Assembly (NCBI GenBank): GCA_021784755.1
Contig: JAJYHM010000040.1
Coordinates: 27,762 to 91,761, forward strand
DNA length: 64,000 nt
Direction of reading: 5' to 3'
Origin: Pseudomonadota bacterium
Lineage (GTDB): Bacteria; Pseudomonadota; Gammaproteobacteria; Acidiferrobacterales; Acidiferrobacteraceae
The notes under the pieces were generated by a model. That model searched no databases and had not been told where the DNA came from. It saw only the letters and a program-made list of their open reading frames with translations. Both the position numbers and the translations under genes were made by a program. Of this stretch, positions 1 through 8,215 are shown in pieces; the stretch's first letter is position 1; the number at the start of each line of letters is the position of its first letter.

Positions 1-102
1 GGCGATTCAAGTTCCTTGCTGCGACGACCGATGGGACGGCAGGGCGCCTTCGCTTACGCCGTGATCCTTGAAGGGGTAGGGGGCTGCGCGTATCGTGGCG
101 CC

Positions 103-525
103 ATGATCGCCATCACATCGAGCCTATCGATCAGCGAGGACGAGATCGAGGAGCGATTCGTCCGGTCCCCAGGTCCCGGTGGGCAGAACGTCAATAAGGT
201 CGCTACGGCCGTGCAGCTGCGCTTCCATGTGACGGGTTGCGCATCCCTACCCGCGGGCGCACGCGAGCGCCTGCTGCATTTGGCGCGCGGACGTATCACG
301 CGCGAGGGCTACCTTGTGATCCACGCGCATACGCATAGGACCCGCGAGTGCAACCGGCGTGAGGCCCGTAAACGGTTGGTCCATTGGATACAACGGGCGC
401 TTGAGGTCCCAGAACGGCGTATCGCGACTCGTCCGACGCTCGCTTCGCGCCGCCGACGGCTTGATGACAAGCGCGCCCGCGGGCTTGCCAAGGATCGTCG
501 CCGCCCGGTCGTCGCCGGCGACTAG
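103..525 (+). CDS. arfB: Peptidyl-tRNA hydrolase ArfB (ribosome rescue)
   Basis: This 140-residue protein releases stalled peptidyl-tRNA from ribosomes that have run off the end of an mRNA. The release-factor GGQ motif sits in PGPGGQNVNKV at about residues 24-34, and the C-terminus is rich in Arg and Lys (RRRRLDDKRARG...), as in the tail that ArfB inserts into the empty mRNA channel. The length matches the family. The open frame extends upstream to position 16, but the family alignment begins at the ATG at 103 (MIAITSS), so that start is chosen. It is followed by a perfect palindrome and converges on the acetyltransferase gene. Confidence 0.9.
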   Translation: MIAITSSLSISEDEIEERFVRSPGPGGQNVNKVATAVQLRFHVTGCASLPAGARERLLHLARGRITREGYLVIHAHTHRTRECNRREARKRLVHWIQRALEVPERRIATRPTLASRRRRLDDKRARGLAKDRRRPVVAGD

Positions 526-564
526 CCCATCCGTAAGTGTCCAGCCACTCATTTCTGATCACCT

Positions 565-596
565 CAACTACCCCGGCCTGAAGGCCGGGGTAGTTG
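565..596. repeat. Perfect 32-bp palindrome between convergent genes
   Basis: CAACTACCCCGGCCT and its exact reverse complement are separated by only two bases (GA). The structure lies between the ends of two convergent genes. It could act as a bidirectional terminator, although neither side has a U-tract. The sequence style (CCCCGGCCTnnAGGCCGGGG) also resembles REP-like or IS200/IS605-type end hairpins. No transposase or second copy is present in this window. Confidence 0.6.
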
Positions 597-660
597 ACCG
601 AACCGAGTCTGTCGAAGAGTATCCAGGAAACAGGGGAAATGGCGAGCCGATTACGCCCAT

Positions 661-1158
661 TCATCGCGTGCCCGGGCGGCCCTTCTTTTTGACGTCCCCC
701 GGTTCTTTCAGGTCTTTGTCGAAATGGAAGCCTATGACGCGGTAGCCGCGATGCATGTAGAAGGCGCGCGCCCGATCGTTTGTGACGTAGGCGTCGAGCA
801 CGGCTTTCTCGCAGCCCTGCCGGCGGGCGTAGTCTTCCACCCAGTCTAGGAGCGCCTGTCCGATCCCGTGGCTGCGCCACGCGGGATCGACCACGACGTT
901 GTCGATGTCGACGTAGCGGCCACACCAAAAGCGCGTCCCGAACCACATGCCGGCGACGCCCACGCACCGGCGGTCCACGAACGCCCCCGCGCAGCGATAG
1001 CCGTTGTCACGCATCTCCTCAAGCCGCAGGGCAAGCACCGCCCGCGACGTGTCCGGATTCAGGATCTCAATGAGCGGTAGTATCGCCGCCAGCTCGCTTT
1101 CGGCCAAAAGCCGAATGGAGGACCGGGTCTCGGGGTGCGGCTGTTGCGCCTCGTCCAT
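661..1158 (-). CDS. GNAT-family N-acetyltransferase
   Basis: A 165-residue single-domain acetyltransferase of the Gcn5-related fold. The acetyl-CoA-binding region is visible as VDNVVVDPAWRSHGIGQALLDW (about residues 89-110), with the R-x-x-G-I-G motif A, followed by the typical helix and NDRARAFYMHRGY near the C-terminus. The frame is open further upstream to 1326, but that part is low-complexity Pro/Arg sequence with no family similarity, so the ATG at 1158 is used. The substrate cannot be told from sequence. The gene is convergent with arfB and stands alone. Confidence 0.8.
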   Translation of the reverse strand: MDEAQQPHPETRSSIRLLAESELAAILPLIEILNPDTSRAVLALRLEEMRDNGYRCAGAFVDRRCVGVAGMWFGTRFWCGRYVDIDNVVVDPAWRSHGIGQALLDWVEDYARRQGCEKAVLDAYVTNDRARAFYMHRGYRVIGFHFDKDLKEPGDVKKKGRPGTR

Positions 1159-1368
1159 TTCATGTCGCGTTGCCAAATCACAGTCCTCGCGAGGGTATTG
1201 AAGGGCATGCGCCCCGATCCGCCTAAGACTCGGTGAGTTTAGCCGGCCAGGGTCGCGGTGGCCACGGCCGGGGGTTGGCGCCCCTCGCGGCTTGCTCGTC
1301 GGACGAGTCGGTGGCTGCAGTGACACGGGTGTTCCCTATGAGAATTTGTGTTTCCCACACCCACCCCT

Positions 1369-1395
1369 CGGCGGCGCGTGTCGGCCGCCGGTTTT
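1369..1395 (+). terminator. Hairpin with short T-run in the carbonic anhydrase leader
   Basis: CGGCGGC (1369-1375) pairs with GCCGCCG (1384-1390) over an 8-base loop and is followed by GTTTT. It lies within the 399-base gap 1159-1557, which otherwise shows no gene. It could be an attenuator-like stem in the leader of the downstream gene, or chance GC-rich pairing. Confidence 0.25.
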
Positions 1396-1557
1396 CAGCC
1401 GAAAGATGAGCAACACCGCTTCCCTATGGCGCCCTTTAACCTATTGATTGTTCGGGGAATCCTAATCGGCACGGTCCTTGCCCCCTAGGAGGGGCCGAGC
1501 GCCACTTTGCAGCCTCGGTTGTGCGCTCAATCATTCATATCAGAGGAGATAGCAGCC

Positions 1558-2211
1558 ATGGCGACATTGAAAGACCAATTGACGGCGCAGGTAGGTGCTT
1601 ACGACAAGTGGGCCAAGCGGCGGCGCTACGGGGCCGATGGCCCCAATAATCGTCGACTGTGGGTTCTCGCCTGCATGGACGAGCGCCTGCCCGTGGATGA
1701 AGCGCTCGGCATTCATGTGGATACACCCGCCGGCGGCGGCGATGCGCACTGCTTCCGTAATGCGGGCGGGATCGTCACCGACGACGCCGTCCGTTCGGCC
1801 ATGTTGACCTGTCAGTTCTTCGGCACGCGCGAAATCGTGATCGTCCAGCATACGCAGTGCGGGATGCTTTCGGCTAACGCTCAGGATCTCGAAAAGGTCC
1901 TGCGGGAGCGAGGCGTTGACCCCGACAAGCTGACCCTGGATCCGACTCTGCCGGAACTTACCTTGGCCAAGGGTGCGTTCGCCAAATGGATAGGCATGAT
2001 GGACGACGTCGATGTGACATGCTTGAAGACGGTCGAGGCCTTCCGTGCCCACCCCCTTATCCCTAAGGATGTGACTATTAGCGGCTGGATCTGGGAGGTG
2101 GAGACCCGACGTCTCCGGGCCCCGCGCAGCGACAAAAAGGGGCGCGAGGCGACTGACGTCACGGCCGCCGATTTTGGTGTCAAAGGTCATCAGCCGGCGC
2201 GCTGGGTCTGA
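1558..2211 (+). CDS. Beta-class carbonic anhydrase / COS-hydrolase-like zinc enzyme
   Basis: A 217-residue protein of the beta-carbonic anhydrase fold. Zinc ligands are visible: CMDER (Cys and the Asp-Arg dyad, about residues 39-43), then the HTQCG motif (His and Cys, about 101-105). GDAHCFRNAGG and FFGTREIVIVQHTQCGML match the small clade that holds mycobacterial Rv1284 and the carbonyl sulfide hydrolase of Thiobacillus. A glycine-rich insertion (DTPAGGG) precedes the GDAH segment, and the C-terminal part is longer than in Rv1284. The substrate could be CO2 or COS/CS2. The start at 1558 follows a clear GAGGAGAT Shine-Dalgarno; the open frame begins earlier, at 1507. The gene is monocistronic. 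Confidence 0.8.
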   Translation: MATLKDQLTAQVGAYDKWAKRRRYGADGPNNRRLWVLACMDERLPVDEALGIHVDTPAGGGDAHCFRNAGGIVTDDAVRSAMLTCQFFGTREIVIVQHTQCGMLSANAQDLEKVLRERGVDPDKLTLDPTLPELTLAKGAFAKWIGMMDDVDVTCLKTVEAFRAHPLIPKDVTISGWIWEVETRRLRAPRSDKKGREATDVTAADFGVKGHQPARWV

Positions 2212-2265
2212 CTATGATCGGGCGGGGCGTCCGCGTGGCGCCTTGCCCCTGCTCTGGAGGTGGCC

Positions 2266-2499
2266 ATGCCCACTTATGATTATCGATGTCTCCGCTGCGA
2301 ACGAAGGCTCACCGCGCGTCATGCCGTGCACGCGCTTAGGCCCCACTGTCCGCATTGCGCAGGCCCTTTGCGTCCCGTTGTAACGACCGCGCCCGCGGTC
2401 CATGGCGCTATGGCCCGGGGCCGCGAGGCGGCGATACGTTCGCTCGAGCACCCGCCTACGCCTTGCCCGGCATGCCGAGGACCTTGCGGTCATCACTAG
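2266..2499 (+). CDS. Small zinc-ribbon protein, FmdB-like
   Basis: A 77-residue protein beginning PTYDYRCLRCERRL, the signature of FmdB/CxxC_CxxC_SSSS regulatory zinc ribbons. Two CxxC pairs are visible (CLRC and CPHC), with a further CPAC near the end. It probably binds zinc structurally. FmdB proteins were proposed as regulators, but the function is not established. The second in-frame ATG (2266) is chosen because GGAGG ends five bases before it; the first ATG (2260) overlaps that ribosome site. No operon partner is evident. Confidence 0.65.
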   Translation: MPTYDYRCLRCERRLTARHAVHALRPHCPHCAGPLRPVVTTAPAVHGAMARGREAAIRSLEHPPTPCPACRGPCGHH

Positions 2500-2504
2500 G
2501 CCTA

Positions 2505-2540
2505 TTGGGGTTCGCGGGCGGACCCCCTTATACTGGGGTC
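2505..2540 (+). promoter_or_regulatory. Candidate promoter with inverted repeat before the sigma-54 activator
   Basis: TATACT (2529-2534) is a good -10 element, 18 bases downstream of a weak -35 (TTGGGG, 2505-2510). The -10 lies in the loop of a GACCCC...GGGGTC inverted repeat (2521-2526 and 2535-2540), which could be an operator. This comes from base patterns only. Confidence 0.35.
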
Positions 2541-2608
2541 TACGCCTCCTCTAGGGCGCGACCCCGCAGGATGCGCGGGCCGCGCCCCCAGCCCCGAGGG
2601 CCTGCCTG

Positions 2609-4222
2609 ATGACCACCAAAGACTCGCTTGCGGACCTAAGCCCGTTGTCGTTTCTTCAGATGTTCGTAACGCAAAGCGTCAAGCTCTCGGGGCAGGGTGG
2701 CGGCCGATCCATCGATGCCATCGAGTATCTGGGGCTTACGGCAAGCAGTTGCCTCGAGCTCCATGCGCGCCGGCAGATGGATCTTATGGATCTTCCGGAA
2801 AAACTCGACCACGAACAATACGGGCGCCTCATCGTGCACATCAAGAACGCAGTCGGTGGTGAGTTCCGCGCCGTTCCCGCGCCCCCGGGGGTCGTTTGTG
2901 TCAAGAATCTTCGCTGCCCTTTCGGTGCGCGCGTGCAGGATGCCCCGGAGCTGTGCCGCACCACCGCATCGGTTTTCGGGGGTATCGCCGCTCGCAGTTT
3001 CGGTTATGCGAAGGTTGAGATGAAAAAGCGCATCGCTCTGCGCGACGATTGTTGCGAGGTCCACATCTACACGGATCGGAATGCGGCCGAGGGGCAAGCG
3101 GGCGATGAGTATGTGAGCGAAGGCAAGGAGATCGTGTCGCACCAAGCGCTGAGGGACATAAGCGTACGTGTCGCCGAAAGGATGGCGCGCGCCCTTTGTC
3201 CCACCGGCCCCGCAGGCCGCCCCCGCAAGCCGCCCGCGATCGTGGCCGAATCGCGCTCTATGCGCGAGATACTAAAGGCCGTGGAACTCGTGGCGCCCAC
3301 GCGCTCGAGTGTCCTGATCAGCGGCGAGACCGGGGTTGGCAAGGAGATTATAGCGCGTGCCCTGCACGCCTTGAGTCCCCGCGCCGCGCGCCCCTTTCTG
3401 GCCGTCAACTGCGGCGCGGTCCCCCAGGAGTTGATCGAGACTACGCTCTTCGGTCACGAGAAGGGCGCCTTCACGGGCGCGCAGAATCTGCACCATGGGC
3501 TCTTCGAGCGTGCCCATCAGGGGACCTTGTTTCTGGATGAGATCGACAGTCTGCCGCTCCTTGCGCAGGCCAAGCTCTTGCGGGTCTTGCAGGAGGGCGA
3601 GTTCGAGCGGGTCGGCGGCCGCGAGGCGCGCCAAGTCGACGTCCGTGTCGTGGCGGCCGCCAACAGGCCGATCGGATCCCTGGTCGAAGCGGGGCTTTTT
3701 CGCAGTGATCTCTATTACCGACTGAACGTTGTGCCCATAAGCGTGCCTCCATTGCGGGAGCGCCCGGAGGACGTAACCGGCCTTGTCCATCATCTGCTCG
3801 CGGCCCTGGCGGTGCGCCACGGCAGCCCCAGCAAGTCCTTGAGTGGGCGGGCCTGGGCGCAGGTCATGGCCTATGCGTGGCCGGGCAACGTCCGCGAGCT
3901 CGAAAACGTTCTGGAGCGGGCCTTCCTGTTTACGCCGGGATCCCTGATCGATGACGTCGGCTTGCGCGACGAGCCGCAGGGCGCCGCTGTTCGGGATGCG
4001 CCGGGGGGTCGCGCGCCCCTGCATGTCGCCAAGCGCCAGGCCATGCGGAGCATTGAGACGCGTGTGCTGCAGGACGCCCTCGAGCGCCACCACGGAAACG
4101 TGACGGCCGTGGCGCGGGAGATGGGGATCACACGCCGCGCCGTTCATCAGAAGCTGAAGCGCTATTCGCTTCCCGCAGCGCCCTATCGGGATGCCGCGCG
4201 TCTGGCGCCGCGGCATTCGTGA
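2609..4222 (+). CDS. Sigma-54-dependent transcriptional activator (NtrC family)
   Basis: A 537-residue enhancer-binding protein. The N-terminal sensor (about 1-195) is not a REC domain. It carries cysteines in CVKNLRCPFG, LCRTT and DDCCEVHIY and resembles the V4R/methanogen-output type of small-molecule or cofactor-binding domain. The central AAA+ domain (about 205-440) has Walker A GETGVGKE, the sigma-54 contact loop GAFTGA and Walker B LFLDEID. A C-terminal Fis-type helix-turn-helix (NVTAVAREMGITRRAVHQKLKRY) ends the protein. It would act with RpoN at promoters such as the -24/-12 site at 51331. No cognate kinase is adjacent, consistent with direct sensing. The signal is unknown. Confidence 0.9.
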   Translation: MTTKDSLADLSPLSFLQMFVTQSVKLSGQGGGRSIDAIEYLGLTASSCLELHARRQMDLMDLPEKLDHEQYGRLIVHIKNAVGGEFRAVPAPPGVVCVKNLRCPFGARVQDAPELCRTTASVFGGIAARSFGYAKVEMKKRIALRDDCCEVHIYTDRNAAEGQAGDEYVSEGKEIVSHQALRDISVRVAERMARALCPTGPAGRPRKPPAIVAESRSMREILKAVELVAPTRSSVLISGETGVGKEIIARALHALSPRAARPFLAVNCGAVPQELIETTLFGHEKGAFTGAQNLHHGLFERAHQGTLFLDEIDSLPLLAQAKLLRVLQEGEFERVGGREARQVDVRVVAAANRPIGSLVEAGLFRSDLYYRLNVVPISVPPLRERPEDVTGLVHHLLAALAVRHGSPSKSLSGRAWAQVMAYAWPGNVRELENVLERAFLFTPGSLIDDVGLRDEPQGAAVRDAPGGRAPLHVAKRQAMRSIETRVLQDALERHHGNVTAVAREMGITRRAVHQKLKRYSLPAAPYRDAARLAPRHS

Positions 4223-4231
4223 GCGCGATCT

Positions 4232-4831
4232 TCAGCGGGTTTTCGCGAGAGCGAGATAGCGGCCATGGAGCGCCCGCACGTTGGTTGCGAGGGCGTGAAG
4301 TGAACCGTCATTGACGATGATATCGTCGGCGCAGGCGCATCGGGCGGCGGTAGTCGCCTGGATGGCGAGTAGTCGCTCGATGGTGTCTGTGTCCAATCCG
4401 CGTTCTTGGAGGCGGTGTCGCTGCTTTGAGGGGTCGGTCTCAATGGTGAGCACACGGTTTATGTGGGGCGGGCATCCGGTCTCGGCGAGCAGGGGGATGA
4501 CGAGAACCGCATAGGGCCGCGCGCCCTCGGATCGGCTCTCCATAAGCTTACGGATCGGCGGATGGAGGATACCCTCGAGGGTCTTGCGGGCGGCGGTATC
4601 GGCAAACACCAGTCCGCGCAATTTCGCGCGCAGGATGCGTCCCTCGCTATCGGCGATGTCATGACCGAAGGCGTTGATGATGGCGGCGCAGGCGGGTTGT
4701 CCCGGCTCCAAGAGTTCATGGGCGATCTGATCGGCGTCCACGACGAGTGCGCCGCATTCGGCGAATACTTGCGCGGCGGCCGACTTGCCGGCGCCCGCGC
4801 CCCCAGTCAGCGCCACGCGAAAGCTAGCCAT
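4232..4831 (-). CDS. coaE: Dephospho-CoA kinase
   Basis: A 199-residue enzyme that phosphorylates the 3'-hydroxyl of dephospho-CoA in the last step of CoA synthesis. It has the P-loop GGAGAGKSAAA near the N-terminus, then VVDADQIAHELLEPGQPA and HPPIRKLM as in other CoaE proteins. The ATG at 4831 overlaps the end of pilD by eight bases, the usual pilD-coaE arrangement in Gammaproteobacteria. The frame continues upstream, but that sequence lies inside pilD and is not conserved. Confidence 0.92.
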   Translation of the reverse strand: MASFRVALTGGAGAGKSAAAQVFAECGALVVDADQIAHELLEPGQPACAAIINAFGHDIADSEGRILRAKLRGLVFADTAARKTLEGILHPPIRKLMESRSEGARPYAVLVIPLLAETGCPPHINRVLTIETDPSKQRHRLQERGLDTDTIERLLAIQATTAARCACADDIIVNDGSLHALATNVRALHGRYLALAKTR

Positions 4832-5699
4832 GCGTGCCACGTAGATAGAGGGCCATGAGCGGCCAGCCATAAAACAGGGCAAGCCAGATCGCGGCACAGA
4901 GGAACGGCCCGAAGGGCATGGGTGTCGAACGCGTCAGCCGCCGCGTCAGGATCAGTGTGCCGCCGTAAAGCGCGCCCGCCAGCGATGCGAACAGCAGCAC
5001 GAACGGCAGCAATTGCCAGCCGAGCCATGCCCCACCGAGTGCGAACAGCTTAAAGTCCCCCTGACCCATGCCCTCCTTGCCGGTGGCTAATCGGAAGGCG
5101 TGGAACACGAGCCATAGAAAGACGTAGGCCCCGGCGGCGCCTAGGACCGCCGAATCCAGGGACGCGTACAGGCCGCCTCGATTGACGAGCAGGCCCAGCC
5201 AGAGAAACGGCAGGGTGATCGTGTCCGGAAGGATCTGCTCGCGCATATCGATGAAGGTGAGCGTGATGAGGGCCGCCCCCAGCAGGAAGGCCCCCGCGCC
5301 ACGGGGCGTGAGCCCGAAATGCGCGACCGATACGAGGGCCGCGAAGGTCGTTAGGACCTCGATCAGGAAATATTGTCGCGGAATCGACGCACTGCAATGG
5401 CGGCACCGGCCGCGCAGCAGCAGAAAGCCAAAGAGCGGGATGTTGTCGCGCAACTTGAGGGGCGCGCGACATTGGGGGCAGTGGGACGCGGGCCAAGCGA
5501 TATTGAAAGTCTCGGCCTTTTCGGGCGGGGGAAGGGCAAGCGCCTCCCGGCAATCACGCTCCCACTCGCGTTTTAGAATGATCGGCAGGCGGTAGACGAG
5601 CATACTGAGGAAGCTGCCGACCACAGCCCCTATGATCCCCACGACCAAGTAGGCTGCGACGGGATCGGACGCGAAAGAGGTGGGGTTCATGGTGATCAT
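4824..5699 (-). CDS. pilD: Prepilin peptidase / N-methyltransferase PilD
   Basis: A 291-residue inner-membrane aspartyl protease that cleaves and N-methylates type IV prepilins and type II pseudopilins. The cytoplasmic zinc-binding domain shows the two CxxC pairs (CPQC and CRHC, about residues 74-102). The catalytic aspartates sit in FIDMREQILPDT and GMGQGDFKL, and about eight hydrophobic segments are present. It lies 133 bases downstream of pilB on the same strand and overlaps coaE. pilC, normally between pilB and pilD, is missing here. Confidence 0.92.
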   Translation of the reverse strand: MITMNPTSFASDPVAAYLVVGIIGAVVGSFLSMLVYRLPIILKREWERDCREALALPPPEKAETFNIAWPASHCPQCRAPLKLRDNIPLFGFLLLRGRCRHCSASIPRQYFLIEVLTTFAALVSVAHFGLTPRGAGAFLLGAALITLTFIDMREQILPDTITLPFLWLGLLVNRGGLYASLDSAVLGAAGAYVFLWLVFHAFRLATGKEGMGQGDFKLFALGGAWLGWQLLPFVLLFASLAGALYGGTLILTRRLTRSTPMPFGPFLCAAIWLALFYGWPLMALYLRGTHG

Positions 5700-5801
5700 T
5701 TTCCGAACATCTCGGTCGTTGCCGACCGTCTATGGGGAATGGCGACAGATCCTGTAGGTTGCTGTCGCCGACGAGACGCGCTTACGGGCTCTGGGCGCGC
5801 G

Positions 5802-5821
5802 AACTGCCCCGGCGGGCAGTT
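5802..5821 (-). other. Stem-loop just after pilB
   Basis: AACTGCCC and GGGCAGTT pair around a four-base loop, starting about 11 bases beyond the pilB stop codon. On the minus strand no U-run follows, so it is more likely an mRNA-stabilising or processing hairpin between pilB and pilD than a terminator. Confidence 0.4.
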
Positions 5822-5832
5822 TCGTGCGATCG

Positions 5833-7557
5833 CTATTCGTTGGTCACGCGTTCCACTTCCTCGAGGCTCGTGATGCCTTCCCGCACTTTTCTAAGGCCCG
5901 ATTGTCGGAGGTCGGAAATCCCCTCTTTTTGGGCCTGTGCGGCGATATCGGTGGGGTTGCCGCCGTTCAAAATGATCTGCCCGATGGCCGGGCTCACCGG
6001 CATGACCTGATAGATGCCCACCCGGCCCTTATAACCCCCGTTGCATTGATCGCATCCGACGGGGCCGTAGATATTGAGGCCTGGGATGTCGGCCTCGTGA
6101 AAGCCCACCTGACGCAGGGTGGTCTCGGGGAGCTTCACGGGTTTTCGGCAGTGCACGCATAATCGACGGGCCAGGCGCTGGGCGATGATGAGATTGACCG
6201 CCGAAGCGATATTGAAAGGTGGCACACCCATGTTGACGAGTCGCCCCAGGGTCTGCGGTGCGTCGTTTGTATGCAAAGTGGAGATGACCATGTGACCGGT
6301 CTGTGCCGCCTTGATGGCGATCTCGGCAGTCTCTAGGTCGCGGATCTCACCGACCATGATGATGTCCGGGTCCTGACGCAGAAAGGCGCGCAGCGCGGTC
6401 GCGAAGGTCAGTTTCGCGCGCTCGTTGATATTGACTTGGTTGATGCCGGCGAGGTTGATTTCGACCGGGTCCTCCGCAGTCGAGATGTTGCGGTCCGTGG
6501 TATTCAGGATATTGAGCGCGGTATATAGGGTGACGGTCTTACCGCTTCCTGTCGGCCCGGTGACGAGCACCATGCCGTAGGGGCGTTCAATCGCTTCAAG
6601 ATAGATGGCCTTCTGCTCCGCCTCGAAGCCAAGCTTGTCGACGCCCAGTGATGCCGACGCCGGATCGAGGAGGCGCAGCACGACTTTTTCGCCAAAGAGC
6701 GTGGGCAGGGTGCTGACACGGAAATCGATCGCGCGGGTCTTCGAGACGCGGATCTTCATCCGTCCGTCCTGCGGGACGCGGCGTTCCGAGATATCGAGCC
6801 GCGCCAGGATCTTCACGCGTGCCGCGATTCGTGCGGCGAGCGCGATGGGTGGCTGCGCGACTTCCTGAAGGACGCCGTCTGTGCGGAAGCGCACGCGGTA
6901 AATTCGTTCGTAGGGCTCGATATGGATGTCCGAGGCCCCGCGGTTGATGGCGTCGAGCAGGATCTTGTTGACGAAGCGGACGATCGGTTTGTCGTTGATG
7001 TCGCTTTCGGCAGCTTCGGTGGTCGGCTCTGTGTCGCCGCTCACATCGATGTTTTCGAGGCCCTCGCTGGCCGCCATATCAGCCAGCGACCCATCTTGCT
7101 GGGTGAGGTTGCGATCTATGATGTTCCCAAGCTTGCCCTCCTCGACCAGCAGGGGCTCCGGAAGTAAGCCGGTATTGAATTTGATTTCGTCGAGGGCTGC
7201 CAGGTTGGTCGGGTCTGCCACCGCCACGAACAGGCGGTTGCCACGCTTGAAGATCGGCAGGACACGGTGGCGCCTGATGAGTTTGGCGTCGACAAGCTTG
7301 ATCGGGAATGTTTCGTTGTCGAAGGCGTTGATGTCGAGCAACGGGATGCCGAATTCCTCGGAGGCGGTTTTGGCGACCGTTAGGGCGTCGAGCTTTTTGC
7401 TCTCCACCAAGCGCGTCACAAAGGAGACCTTATTGGTCAACGACTCCGCGTTCAGGCGCTCCGCCTCGGCCGGCGTCAACAGCTGGTCGCGGACGAGACG
7501 CGCCGCGAGACCAGTTAGGAGTACGCCGCCGTTTGCCATCGGATTGACAGTTGCCAT
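5833..7557 (-). CDS. pilB: Type IV pilus extension ATPase PilB
   Basis: A 574-residue hexameric secretion ATPase that powers pilin polymerisation at the inner membrane. An N-terminal MshEN/GSPII_E-type domain (about 1-160) precedes the catalytic core. Visible motifs are Walker A GPTGSGKTVTLY, Walker B IMVGEIRD, the His box GHMVISTLHTND and a C-terminal zinc-binding tetracysteine (CVHC...CDQC). The length is normal. The ATG at 7557 is about 160 bases from the divergent rubrerythrin gene, so both promoters lie in that gap. pilD and coaE follow. Confidence 0.95.
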   Translation of the reverse strand: MATVNPMANGGVLLTGLAARLVRDQLLTPAEAERLNAESLTNKVSFVTRLVESKKLDALTVAKTASEEFGIPLLDINAFDNETFPIKLVDAKLIRRHRVLPIFKRGNRLFVAVADPTNLAALDEIKFNTGLLPEPLLVEEGKLGNIIDRNLTQQDGSLADMAASEGLENIDVSGDTEPTTEAAESDINDKPIVRFVNKILLDAINRGASDIHIEPYERIYRVRFRTDGVLQEVAQPPIALAARIAARVKILARLDISERRVPQDGRMKIRVSKTRAIDFRVSTLPTLFGEKVVLRLLDPASASLGVDKLGFEAEQKAIYLEAIERPYGMVLVTGPTGSGKTVTLYTALNILNTTDRNISTAEDPVEINLAGINQVNINERAKLTFATALRAFLRQDPDIIMVGEIRDLETAEIAIKAAQTGHMVISTLHTNDAPQTLGRLVNMGVPPFNIASAVNLIIAQRLARRLCVHCRKPVKLPETTLRQVGFHEADIPGLNIYGPVGCDQCNGGYKGRVGIYQVMPVSPAIGQIILNGGNPTDIAAQAQKEGISDLRQSGLRKVREGITSLEEVERVTNE

Positions 7558-7674
7558 AGATGCTGACTCAACCTTGCCTGAGATTGTGGTGAGCTTGATA
7601 TCATAGTAGTTGACTTGGCGCCGTTAGCCAGTATGGTGTTTTTCAGACCACCCGGGGCTTGACCGGGATCCCCC

Positions 7675-7696
7675 TATAATTTAGACTGATTCTAAA
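7675..7696 (+). promoter_or_regulatory. Rubrerythrin promoter with PerR/Fur-like operator
   Basis: A perfect -10 TATAAT (7675-7680) is immediately overlapped by the dyad TTTAGACTGATTCTAAA (7680-7696). Read as 7-1-7 it is TTAGACT-G-ATTCTAA, one base from perfect symmetry and close to the PerR consensus TTATAATnATTATAA. Its place at the start of transcription fits peroxide-relieved repression of rubrerythrin. No well-spaced -35 is seen. Confidence 0.55.
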
Positions 7697-7720
7697 GTTA
7701 CAACCACATGGAGCACGACA

Positions 7721-8140
7721 ATGAACCTGAAAGGTACCAAAACACACGATAATCTCAAGGCCGCATTTGCCGGTGAGTCGCAAGCCAACCGCCGCTACCT
7801 GTATTTCGCTGCCAAGGCCGACGTCGAGGGCTATAATGATGTCTCCGCGGTTTTCCGCTCGACCGCTGAGGGCGAAACGGGCCATGCCCACGGTCATCTG
7901 GAGTATATGGAAGCCGTCGGTGACCCCGCCACCGACCTGCCGATCGGCAGCACCTGGAACAACCTGAAGGCCGCGATCGCAGGCGAGACCCATGAGTATA
8001 CCGATATGTATCCCGGTATGGCCAAGACTGCGCGCAGCGAAGGCTTCGACGAGATCGCCGATTGGTTTGAGACCCTCGCCAAGGCTGAGCGGTCGCACGC
8101 CAACCGGTTCCAAAAGGCGCTCGACAGCCTCGGCAAGTAA
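7721..8140 (+). CDS. Rubrerythrin, diiron peroxidase (short form)
   Basis: A 139-residue ferritin-like diiron protein that reduces hydrogen peroxide. Helix motifs [13 protein letters not shown] and [14 protein letters not shown] supply the first Glu and ExxH ligands, and [14 protein letters not shown] and [12 protein letters not shown] supply the second set. The C-terminal rubredoxin domain of classical rubrerythrin is absent, so electrons must come from a separate partner. The ribosome site GGAG lies seven bases before the ATG. A terminator-like stem follows, and the next three genes look functionally connected. Confidence 0.92.
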   Translation: MNLKGTKTHDNLKAAFAGESQANRRYLYFAAKADVEGYNDVSAVFRSTAEGETGHAHGHLEYMEAVGDPATDLPIGSTWNNLKAAIAGETHEYTDMYPGMAKTARSEGFDEIADWFETLAKAERSHANRFQKALDSLGK

Positions 8141-8171
8141 GTCTTTACAATACGGCACAGTTAAAGGGGGG

Positions 8172-8203
8172 CGGGTCGGCGATGCCGGCCCGTCTTCATT
8201 TTT
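8172..8203 (+). terminator. Rho-independent (partial) terminator after rubrerythrin
   Basis: CGGGTCGGC (8172-8180) pairs with GCCGGCCCG (8184-8192), with one G-U pair and a three-base loop, followed by TCTTCATTTTT. It sits 32 bases after the rubrerythrin stop and before the Fe-S oxidoreductase, so it probably sets a high rubrerythrin to downstream transcript ratio. Confidence 0.65.
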
Positions 8204-8215
8204 CAGGGGGAGGTT

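Noticed and set aside
7659..7680. TTGACC and TATAAT as a complete sigma-70 promoter for rubrerythrin
   Set aside because: The spacing is only 10 bases, far too short for a -35/-10 pair. Only the -10 and the operator are kept.
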